Positions 10,701-22,700 of a stretch of 64,000 nt of DNA are shown here, piece after piece (positions within the stretch are counted from its first letter, which is position 1; every line of letters begins with the position of its first letter). The DNA is from Plutella xylostella (taxonomy: Eukaryota > Arthropoda > Insecta > Lepidoptera > Plutellidae). The stretch covers positions 6,830,001-6,894,000 of the forward strand of contig NC_064007.1 in NCBI RefSeq assembly GCF_932276165.1, read 5' to 3'. A program made the position numbers and the translations under genes. Below the pieces are notes generated by a model that made no database searches, had not been told where the DNA came from, and worked only from the letters and a program-made list of their open reading frames with translations.

Positions 10701-13700
10701 CGTCTACGCTTATTATCCTGGGGACGTTACTGTCTAGCGCTATCTCTCCAAGCTTACTGAGCCATGAGCATGCCTGAACGAACGGGGTGTCGTCGGCCCA
10801 CTCGAATAGTGCGATGGTCTTGTTACGCCATCGCACTAGTCTGCAGGGCTGATTTCCCACTAGGGTTACTGGCAATGCGTCGTAGGCTTTACGCTTCATG
10901 GTAGCCTTCGATGTGCTCCCATTTAGGAGAGAGGCTAGGCCGGGTGATATGGCCACGCTCTTTCGCGCCCCTGAGATACAGAAGCTGATGCCGAGTCTTT
11001 CACTGCTTCCGTCCATGAACAGAGCCACGCTTCGGAGTCTTAGTCTAGCTTCTCCTTTTTCTCCACAATCCAACAGCTGATGTGTTGCTGTTTCTTTAGG
11101 AGTTGCTTGTGGTGGTGCTGTGATGGTTGTGACTGAGGCTTGATATACTGGTATTGATTGCGGGTCGGGGCGGGGTATGGTGCTGTTTCTCCTGGCTGCT
11201 ACTCTGAAGACACGATCTGAATAAGATAGAAAATTAGGTCTATGCTTGGTGTCTGCCAGAATATCTTTTAATTCTGACTCCACCAAATTCCTGTCTATCA
11301 ATGTCTCCAGATCTTGTCTTGCAGCAAGGAAACGGGGGCAGTCGAGAATTATATGCCAGACCGATTCAATGATGTTGGGGTCGCATTCACATTCTGGGCT
11401 TTCTTTGAGTTTAAATCTGTACAAATACTCTCCTATCCCCCCATGTCCAGTCAGCATTTGTACGTGAGCAGGGGTCAGTTTGGCACTTCGCGTAATCCGG
11501 TAAGCTTGGTTGACATCCGGTAAGAATTTACGCGTGACTGCTCCTGTACTGGATGTCGCATATCGGTCTTGCCATTTCCGGACCGATTCCTCTCTGATCT
11601 TTTTCCTGACATAGGACAGGGGGACTTTGTCATAGTCGTGGGAGGTGCTTTGTAGAGCTGCCGTTTTGGCGAGCTCATCGGCTCTTTCGTTCCCGGCAGT
11701 TCCAATGTGTGCCCTCAGCCAGAACATTTTTATCTCCCTGCCCTCGCACACGACCCTCGCAATGTTTTCCTTTATGCTTCTTGCCTGGGGGTGGCTCAGT
11801 TTCGGATTTCGGAGCAGATCGAGTGATGATCTCGAGTCGCTCAAGATGTTCACTTTGTTATCCGTACTAGAGCTCACCAGTCTTGTTGCCCTGTGAAGGG
11901 CATAAAGTTCCGATTGGAAGACCGTGCACGACGGGTGGAGACCAAAAGTCTCGGACAGTTTTTCTTTTCCATCCTCCCACCAACTTAGGGCGGCGCCGAC
12001 TTTTCCCTCTATCTTGCTTCCATCCGTGAAGATTTGGGAACCGGTATGCAACGGGTTGGTGTTTTCAAAGAACTCGTAGTTGGTAGAGGTAAGTGTGGAC
12101 GGATGTGGTAAGTCCAGGTACCCTACTTTCCGTTCGAGCTCTTTGCCTGGCGGGAGGTAGTCGGTTGACAAAAGTTTTTTGGATTTGTACAGATTTGCTG
12201 CCTCCTGTATTCTGAGATCGAGAGGCAGCAATCCCGATAGTGCCAGTGCAGATGTGAGCGACACTGTTCGGTAGGCTTTGCATATTTTCTGCGCGAAACC
12301 TCTTTGCAGCGAGAACAGTTGTTTTTTGTTCATTTCCAGTTCAACGGCTTCCGACCAGACGCTTGCGGCGTATGTCATGATGGGCTCCACTACTGCGATG
12401 TATATTGTCCTCACAATTTCACCGTTAAGTCCCCAGGTTACTTTCGCCGCTCGCGCTAGCTGTTTGTAAATATTCGCTGCCTTTTTACACTGAGCGGTAA
12501 TATGAGCTTTAAAAGTTAACCTGCGGTCTATGATGAGGCCCAGCAGTTTTATTTCCTCTACGAGATTAATTTTTGTGCCAGCCATGGATAGTTGGGGTAG
12601 ATCGTACTTCATCTTCTTTGTTAGTAGCATCGCGTTGGTCTTATGCGGTGCGAAGTTGAGTTTGTTCCGAGTTCCCCATTCCACTATTCCATTTAGTACT
12701 TTGTTCGAGGAGTGGAAAGTCGACGCAAATCTCATAACTTCAGACCACAATGCTATCACTTTCGCAATGCGCACGGGAAAGGCACTAGAACATCTCAAGC
12801 CAATCACAACGCGTATCTATAACACCAGAAAGGCGAACTGGTCGAAATTTGCGTCAAAACTGAAACTGCTCCTAGTTGAGAAAAACATTACAATTTCATC
12901 TGTTAAAGAGTGTGATAACCCAGAAGATCTTGAAAAGATGATCTCAGCGTATACTGAAGCCATCCATGCAGCCTGCGAAAAAACCATCCCAACCGCAGGA
13001 AAATGGAACGGGGAACTCAAACCCCCATCGTCGCAGTCGTAGAACAGTGACGGATCTGATTTTTTTCGATTTTCGGATTATTGCAGATTCTTCTTTAAAA
13101 TTTCATTATTTACCAATACAACAAAAGTTTTTTAAAAAATCTTTTATAATAAGTGAGATACAGAGTCGAACACTGACGGTTTTGATTTTTTCGCGTAGAA
13201 CATGGGCGCTTTTGACGACCCGTCGATGCTCCGCGATGAACCTCACCCCCCGCGACCCGCTCCCGCGCGACGGTTTGTTTGTTCTGTCAGTGTTCTATGA
13301 AAGAGCACATGGAACACGTAATGAGTACTTACAATGTTCTTTTGCTATAATTATTATTAAAAAGTTCTGTTTTCCAAGGAAATATTTGTTTTATACTACT
13401 CCCATAGAACAAAGCCGGTCTCTGAAATCCGTCGTTATTCTTGGGACTTTGTTTTAATAAAATAAAAGCCCTAATTTTCGCTAAAATCATTGAGAAGTTA
13501 GTTATAATTAAGTACGGTGTTTTAAAAAAGCTATATTGTTTGTTTGTTAAATTTAGTGACGGTATTTGAAATGCGACTATGTTCTATGTCCTAACTATTG
13601 GTGTTTTGTATAAACCGTCATTGTTCTATGGATAAGTGGTAGACGTGTGTAGATAACCGTCGTTATTCTTTGGAATTATTTTAAGATACGTCGTTGTTCT

Positions 13701-16700
13701 TTCATAATATTACGTATTTTCAATGGAAAATAAATAAATTTATGAATTTTCAGTATATTTTTGCTAATTTATTATATTTTTAAAACTATGTGCTCAATAA
13801 CAATGGAAAATTATGAAAGTATGTACTTTTTTGTGTAGCCATGTTCATCACCTCTACCGCCAAAGGCAGGTGATGAATTATAGCACGGCACCATGTGGGT
13901 AGGTTTGGAATTATGTATTTCCAGCCATTCGCATGATTTACCAAACATACAAACCAAGTCAGTCGCAGAATCCACATCAAACATTAAAATTCTGTATTAA
14001 CAGTTACATCAACTGCAAAGGGAAAGTCCAAGCATCAACCAAATGCTGGTGATTGTCAAACAGCTGAGGATAATGACCATCGCGAAACAGTTTGAGAGGA
14101 TCCTTACATGGCTACGGATAAGATGACAGCAATTTCCTTCATTGACTGCTCACAATCAGCAGATTGATACTGGGGCTTTCCCTCTTCAAAATAGGTCAGC
14201 CCAGCCCAGGTATTAATTTCAGGAAAAAATCCCCGTAAATTCTGTAATTCTCCCATTATACTTACTTATCCATAAAAAGGAGAAATCCAACCTCAGAAAC
14301 TATAGACCCGTTAGCTTGACATAACACATGTATAAATAATTCACAATCGCATCCGTTCCCTGCTGAACTAACATCAACTACCAGAACATGCCAGTTTCCG
14401 ACCTATTTATTCTAAGGCGAACCATCTACACACGCATCAGATTATTGAAAAGTTTATTGAGCTTAACACACCACTTTACCATACATTTATTGAGTCTACC
14501 AAAGGTTTCGACAGTATCTACCACCAAGCAATACTTTCCGCCCTTAACACCACAAAATTCATCCAACCAACATCGTCGAACTCGTTGGTACTATCTACAT
14601 TTATAAACAGCTCAGCCAACGTGAAATTGGAAAAACCTGGTACTGGTCCAACGTTCCCGATTGAAAAGGGTATCATGCAAGGCGACCCGCTGTACACGCT
14701 TTACAATTGGCCTCAAAGAGTCCTGGGAGGACAAGGACATCAATATCGGAAGTAAAAAATAGTCAAACCTCGGTTTCGCGGACGATATTGCCCTATTCTC
14801 CCTCTCAACGCCCGAGCTCCAAAAAATGTTGCGAGAGCTATCCACGGCAAGACTTGAAGTTGGACTAAAGATGAAACGTTCGAAGACAACAGACATGACC
14901 AACAACACGAAACGTAGGGTTGAGGTAGATAGGCAGGAAATACAATATGTCAATGAGTAATTTACTTGGGCGAGATAGCGTCCTTCGTCGTGGGTGCTAA
15001 GAGCGCCAAACTGAAGTGAGACTGGGCGGCGTACGTCTGTCGTATGCAGCCGGATAGGTAGGGCATTTTTAATGCCACCAAATGGGTAGCCGGTAACGGC
15101 CGCCGGCACAGGGGCAGACCCAGAATAAGATGGCGGGATGACCTTGATGTGTTTGGTAGGAACTGGAATGAGGAGGCCATGGACAGGGATAGCTGGAAGA
15201 CACAGGAAGAGACCTTTGCCCAGCAGTGGGTCACAATTGAGTTGGGAAACTCCGTCACATATTCTCCTCGGCCATCTGATCAGAGAAGAAGACTTTTATC
15301 ATCAGAGCCTGAAGACAAAAGTCTTCTTCAACCAGTGCATCTTGCCAGTGATGACTTATGGGGCAGAAAGGTGGGCACTTTCTCTGATGGAACGGATCAG
15401 AAATGAGGGTATTCGTCAGAGGACTAAGGTTACCGACATAGCTATCAAAATGTGCAAGCTGAAGTGGCAGTGAGCTGGCTATATCTGCTGAAGAACCGAT
15501 AACCGTTGGGGTCGATGAATTCTCGAGTCACAAACAAGGACAACCGTAGGCTGGTAGGAAGTAGTGGCTGGATGAGGAAGGCCGAGGACCGAGTGTTGTG
15601 GCGCTCCTTGGGAGAGGCCTATGTTTAGCATTAGATAATTATTGACTGATGCTGGTACACAATCGGGTCTTCAAAAAACATTTTATAAAATAATTGTATT
15701 TTGTTAAATTTTTAGGACCTAAACAAAAAATAATATAGCGCGATCAGCACTCTCCTAAATAGGTTCTTTAAAGATCCGTCTTTTAATTTTTCCATATATT
15801 CCCTAAAACAACGACGAAAAGTATAATACGCCATTAGATACGCAATGAAAGTCCGTAAAAAAACGAAATATCATATAATGCGACACAGTAGAATACATAG
15901 AACAATGACCTATCTGATTTTTCAGGAAACCTAGACTTATTACAGACTAATTATACAGGCTATATTGCAAAAGTCCATTCGTATAATAATGTGACCAAAT
16001 TTCAAATGAATTGCTTCAGCCGTTTTCATTTTATCGAACAAAACGTTGTTTAAAAACTTTAACTGGCTCTCCTGTAAAGTTGCTGTTTTGCAGATCCGTC
16101 ATTGTTCTACGACTGCGACGCCATGGTGGTCAAAGTCGCTTGAAGATCTAAAAAAAGATGTTCTGAGGAAAAAAAGGAGAATAAGGAATGCTGCTGCTTC
16201 CAGAATGCCTCACGTCATAGAAGAGTATCAAAAAGCCAAAGTAGAGTACTCCGAGCAAGCCGAGAAAGCCCAAACACAAAGTTGGAAGGAGTTCTGTACG
16301 ACTCAGGAAAAAGAAAGCATGTGGGACAAAATCTACAGGGTCATAAAGAAAACCTCCGGCAAGCAGGAAGACATGCTTCTAAGAGACCCTGCGGGAAACA
16401 CGTTATCCCCCCAAGAGTCGGCGGAACTCCTAGCCAAGACATTCTACCCAGATGACTCCGTAAGCACCGACCAACTATTCCATGCGGAACTGAGAGAAAA
16501 AACAAAGAACATACCTCAGGATCTTAAAGATGACGATCCACCATTTACTGCCGCAGAAATAGACCTCGTGCTACAAGCAATGAACGCAAAAAAAGCCCCC
16601 GGATCCGATGGCTTCACTGCCGATATCTGTGGCGCAGCCATTCAGTGCGATAGGGAGGTGTTCATGGCGATAGCCAATAAGTGCTTATCGTTTAAACATT

Positions 16701-19700
16701 TCCCATCCCAATGGAAAACGGCCCACGTGATTATCTTGCGGAAAGCTGGCAAAGAGGACTATACACACCCAAAATCCTACAGACCAATAGGGTTACTCTC
16801 AGTTCTCGGAAAAATTGTTGAAAAACTAATGGTCAGTCGCCTCCAGTGGCATATCTTCCCGACGCTTAACATAAAACAGTACGGCTTCATGCCTCAGAGA
16901 GGAACCGAGGACGCCCTCTATGACCTCGTAGAACACCTAAGAGAGGGAATAAACAGTAAAAACATCGTCATTCTCATCTCCCTGGACATAGAGGGTGCTT
17001 TCGACAACGCATGGTGGCCCGCTTTAAAACATCAACTGACAAAGAAAAGGTGCCCACGAAATCTGTACGAGATTGTATGCTCTTATCTCAGTGACCGAAA
17101 AATCAAGGTCAATTACGCTCGTGCAGCATGTGAGAAGGGAACCACTAAAGGATGTGTCCAAGGCTCCATAGGAGGACCGACGTTCTGGAACATCATACTC
17201 GACTCACTGCTACACAAACTAGAGGCTGAGGGAGTGTATTGCCAAGCTTTCGCAGATGATGTGGCCCTTGTCTTCACAGGTCAAGCAGTAAACACCCTAG
17301 AGGAGTCAGCGAACAAAGTGGTAACAACTTATATAATTATTAAACATTTATTTCCAGATATATCATCCATAGTAAATTAGTAAAACATGTCAAAAAATTT
17401 GTTAGTCAAAATATAAAAATCATAAGTACATGCAAAAATTAAATTAAATCAGATCAGAAATAATAAATAAATATACTTCAATGTCATTTTAAATGTGAAA
17501 TAAATTGGATTAAATAATATGAAATAATTAATTGAATAAATTAATTGAATTATCAAATAAATAGTTAAGTACATTCATTTCTTATTTCGGTCAAGGTGTA
17601 CACCCACGCAATGCCTCACAATTGGACTATCCATCCTATCCGCCAACACACTGAGGATAGCATTCGAGCTGCTCCGCGTACGTGATAGTAAGGAGGCTGC
17701 TCGCTTACGCATGACGGCAAAGAAGTCATCCACTCTGGCTTCAGCGAACATACCTGATGCGGAGCAGAATCTCGGCAGCCCCAACACGATCCTCAGTGCG
17801 TTATTGTACTGGACGCGCAGCGCGCTGTAGGCCCGGCGCGTGTAGTTGACCCACAGGCTGCACGTGTAGAAGGACTGACAGTACGCTCGGAACAAGGTCA
17901 GCTTGACTTGTCGAGTACAGCGTGCAAACCGGCGAGCCAGCATGTTGCACCTGACCGCCAGCGCCCTGCGCTCCCGCTCCATGTCCACTGTCCAGGTCGT
18001 CTACGAGCGTCTCCGTGACCACGTGACCCAGGTACTTGAACTCGGTGACTCTGTTTAACTCTACTCCTCCTAAGTAGACTGAAGGAACCAGTCTCTTTTT
18101 TATATTTGGAGCCTGAAACACTAACAGTTCACTTTTTTTAGTATTGTACCTAAGTCCGTGTGTTTCCGCATACGACTCGCAGACTGCCAGAAGCCTCGTG
18201 AGACCGTTGATCGATGGGCTCAGCAGCACCATGTCATCTGCATAGCTTATGTTATTGATCATAACGCCATCTATTGAGCAACCAACTTTGGTGCTGCTGA
18301 GCTCACCTATCAGATCATTCATGTACAGGTTAAACAATTTAGGGGAAGACAAACCCCCCTGTCTTACCCCACAACCCAACCTATACTCGCCACTGCTGGA
18401 ATTAGACCACCTAACTGTGTTAACTTGATTGTCATACCAGTAGCGAAAAACTGAAACCAACTCCTGTGGCATTTTTTTCGCAAGCTTATCCCACAGAATG
18501 TCATAGGACACCCTATCGAACGCCTTTGAAAGGTCCAAAAAGCACGCATAGACCGGCGTCTTTCTACTAGTGTAGTATTGAACAGTTTGCTTAAGACACA
18601 TAATGGCGCTCTCAGTCGACAGCCCTGCGCGGAAACCGAACTGCCCGCTGTGCAGCCGCAAGCATTTGTCCAAGTGTTTATTAAGCAAACTGTCCAACAC
18701 TTTGGCTATTACAGTGGCTAGCGAAATTGGCCTGTAGTTGTTACTGTCACTCAAGTCACCTGTTCTGTTCTTCACCACTGGCACAACAATAGTTTTCATA
18801 AAATCCCTAGGCAGATAAGAGTGTCCAATTATAAAATTAAACAAAAGCGTGAGTACTTTGGGCAGGTGTACACCTGCATACTTCAAATGTTCGACGCTCA
18901 GCCCGTCATGTCCTGGTGATTTGCCTCGTTTCATACAATGAATTGCAGACGTCACATCTTTCACAGTATACTGTATATGAGGTGTATCAGCAGCCACATC
19001 ACGGGGATGATCGCCTTGTTGAGTCATGTAGTTCACAGATTGTGTAGGGGGAACAATAAAATTACTTTTAAACAGGTTTGCAATATCTGTACCATCGGAA
19101 ATACCATCTACAGTTACAGGAAGGCTCATCCTGGGACTCAGTCTGTCAGTCTGTTTCCAAAATTTACTAAAGTCTTTGTTTTCATGACTTGTTGCAATGA
19201 TATCCATCTTTATCTGATTCTCATTGTCTTGACACCACTTCAACTTGTTCTTGAAGACCTTTTTGGTGTTTTTCATGTAGTCATGTATGTAACCAGAGGA
19301 AGGTTGGCCATACAGCTGCCAGGTCTGAAAGGCCAGCCGAGCCTCCCTGTGCGCCTCCGATACATGTTTGTTCCAACCAATTACATATTTCTTACGACTA
19401 CAGATCCTTATCTTACTGCAGTGAAGTGCGGCTTTCTGCATAATCATAACAATATTTTTGTACATTTTATCAATGACTTTCTTATGTTCCGTATTGTTAC
19501 ACATTTTACCACAACAGTTACTCATCTCAGATGGAAAATCAATTAATCTTAATTCTGAATGACAAATATTATGATACTCATCAATTTGTGACTTATCCCG
19601 CTCACCCCACAGTACCGAGTTACGCAACACATTGCTTATATTACTACTTGGTGCTAGTATTGAAAAGTCACAAGCAATTTGCAAAGGGAAATGATCCGAC

Positions 19701-22700
19701 CAAGAAACATCATATTTTACCTCAATACTAGAAATGGATTTGTACGCTACAGTGCTAGTAAGGCAGTGGTCTAGCCAACGAGTACAACCATGGGCGTCAC
19801 TAATAAAAGTGTATGTGCCCGAGTCTAAGCCCAGATATTCAAAATCCGCACAAATCCATTTCTGTTCTGAACAAAATCGCAATAACTCATTACAGAACAA
19901 CTCACCAGGGTGGGAATTGAAGTCACCTAAAACAAATACATTTTCTATCTTCAGGTCGTCAATAATAGCACTGACTTCTGCTAGGCACTCAGTGAATTCC
20001 GGTAGGTTTTTTATTGAGTCGGTAGGCATATACACAGAAAACACAAGCACAGAAAGGCCATTCACTTTGCATTTTATTGCCACTATTCGCGTATTTTTGC
20101 AGTTGACGATACACACGTTATCAAAGGCACCTTTTCGCCACAGCAGCGCCACCCCTCCGTAGGGCCGGCCGCGCACGACGCCCGCCGCCGTGTCCACCGC
20201 GGAGGATCCCGTCGCCGCGAACTCTGGCTCGATGGAACTGAGATACTCGAGGTCGTGCGGCATAAGCCAAGTCTCCTGCAGTGCGATTATGTCGTTGTTT
20301 TTACATAATTCCTTTACATAATCCGTAGCTCTCACAACAGACTTACAGTTGAAGCTGACCAGCTTGCATTTATTTATAGTTGTACTATGCATTTTTGGTT
20401 ATAGAACTATCCGGGACTTCAGTTCCTTGTCTAAATACAATATACCGCCGGAAATATATACCATAAGGCCACAAGTCATCATTTTCAAACAGTTCTAATT
20501 TATGTTTAGGTATAAATATTTTATACGAATCAGAACTTTTTGGTTCTTTAGATGGTACTTTCACCGGCCATACTTTAACATTTGTTTTATTAAGTATGTA
20601 TTCCGCGATATGACTTTCTGTGGTCTCTGTCGAAACATTATAGATGTAAAGTGGCATTTTAGCCTCTGCTGCCTTGAACTTAGAGTTCTCATTAACGGGC
20701 GCTTTACCCTTTCTCCCAATAAAACGCGTTTGCTTTGTTTGTTTACGCCTTATCACCTGCGTCCACTCTCCGGCGGTGGTGCCTTCTTCATTTGGTCGGA
20801 TAGCATCTGTTATCTTAACTTGGGCGGGTGCGCATCGGGGTGTTATTATCCGATCGGTCTTAGCACTCGACGTTTTGGCAGTTGAAGTAAGTTCATGATG
20901 ATTCATTGCAACTTTTGCGTACGACAAAGAGAGCGATACTTGTTTATCCGGGGCGGCGGTGGTGTTAGAGGGAGATGTAATAGGCGTTACTTTCAACTCG
21001 TCATCATTTCTGAGGGTAGGAGACAGCAACATACCCATCGGGCCGCTATTGCAGTCATCATAACTATCCTGTAGACAAAAAGCTCCTCTGCGTACATTAA
21101 CGTAAGGTTCATTATTGGCAGGCATAGACTTTTTTAATGTATCCAATTCAAATTTTAGGGCTTCAAACTGTTTAACGGTCGCATATTGAGATTCCGAAGC
21201 ATACACCTCCTGGATTTCCCTAAGTTCTTTCTGAATGAGCACGATATCTTTCAGCAATCTTGTGACGTCAATATGGTCAAAGGTTACCGGTGGCAACCTT
21301 TGCAGATCTCGTGCCACAAATATAGGTAATTCTTCAGGCTTTGTCTCTTTTATCAGGGTGAAGATGTCGTCTAGGTCACGCAGGTTTTTTCCCGTTCTTT
21401 TCCGGATGGTCTTCCGCTTAGACACTGACTCGAACAGCAACGTCTTCGCTTTGCCTATCTCATCAACCGAGAAAGCACTAGAACACACACGCAATAGACT
21501 TTCTTCATCCATTACATCTATTTTGTTTTGCACAAATGCAAGAACTTCACATATGACAATATTGCAGCTCGAACACTTCAACAAATTCGGTGACGACATT
21601 ATTAACAACGGTTCAGTGACCTCTCGCGTCAGCTGTGCGTGCGTAACTGTGAGAATGATATAAGAATGCCCCATTTCTTGAGAGACAATTTTTCCGTTCT
21701 GTTTGAAATCCGTTGGCCGTTCATAATGCCATTGAAGGGCGTGTTGGTGCACCGGCTGAGGGTGCTAGCATTTAGCATTGTAGTGATGCTTTCTTTTTCC
21801 TATTTTGCTTAAGTGGCTTTGCCTGTCTTTGGACAAATGTGGAGGCGCGTTTCGTCGGTAACGTATATACGGGTTGGGTCATTAATAGCGTCATTGAGGT
21901 CTTGTTCGCCAAGTGCTTTTGTGTTCGGGGAACCTATTTCATCTGGTTCACAAGCCCTGGCATTGGTTAGGTACGCCTTCAGCTGTTCTGAAGATAGCAT
22001 TTGAGTATCTTTTCATAGAGTGAGATGGTGAAAGCCATTTGTCTCCTGGTCTTGCATTCTTGAAGGGACTGCTCCAAGGATTATCTTTAAGGACAAATGC
22101 TGACATCTGTCTTTATCCTGGAGAATCCACATAATCCTAGGCTGATAGTATGCCCCACTAGCGTTTTTATCTTCCTCATCAGCTAATACCGAATCTGGAA
22201 CAAACTTGGACTTTGTGTTTGAATTCCCTATATTTTAAAAGGTGCTTGCATGTCACCCTGAATTATTTTGGAATGTCTTGTTGATCCTAGTTTGTCTCAG
22301 ACAAGTGGAATTGCGTTTTCTATACTTTTTTGCTATCTTGGCGCTTCTTCATCTCGCTGAAAGCTGTAAAAATATGTCATATATAATAATACCAGTAACT
22401 GACCACCAATTTACCCAATAACTGACCACCTATGTCAGTAAATGGAAGGAGTGAAGATAGAATGCTGATATTTTGACACAAGAAAATGGCACATATGAGC
22501 TTTAATACACTGCCGGGCAATGAAATAGTTCCACCCACAAAATGCCGACAAACACCTTAATATCTCCTAAGATATAGAACCTAGATTCATGAATTAAAAA
22601 GTTTAATGAAATATAGTTTATTATGCAAACATTTTTAAATGCAAATTCTTTTTAATAGTGTTATTTTCGAAGCCATGGACAAAACAAGATAAGAAGCAAA

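Larger units (their letters stand above)
6739..17317 (-). mobile_element. R1-type LINE carrying a viral-type helicase; 5'-truncated and inverted
   Basis: Inserted into the pogo element with an 11-bp target duplication GTGGTAACAAC (6728-6738 and 17318-17328) and a poly(A) tail on the minus strand (T20 at 6739-6758). The 3' half lies on the minus strand (down from 12707): RT C-terminus, RNase H, zinc knuckle, helicase, poly(A), LINE 3' UTR. The 5' half lies inverted on the plus strand (12708-13028 and 16121-17317): endonuclease C-terminus to RT. The protein breakpoint matches residue for residue (ESANK / NKVL), the signature of twin priming. A TIR transposon interrupts the inverted half. Confidence 0.8.
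17332..21657 (-). mobile_element. Two-ORF LINE (CR1/Jockey-like), nearly full length
   Basis: Minus-strand LINE with ORF1 (21599-20385) and ORF2 (20392-17575) inserted in the pogo copy next to the LINE-helicase insertion. Comparison with the other pogo copies (CAACTTATAGAAGAATG) places the ends near 17332 and 21657; the duplication is only a few AT bases. The 3' UTR (17332-17574) is AT-rich with TTAATT-type repeats. Confidence 0.75.

Noticed and set aside
12530..12707. Plus-strand frame upstream of EEWKVDAN as part of the endonuclease
   Set aside because: This stretch is antisense of the RT thumb region on the other side of the inversion point.
12711..12807. First 33 codons of the 1296-codon frame as a real N-terminus
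   Set aside because: They are antisense to the inverted endonuclease segment; genuine LINE codons begin near 12707.
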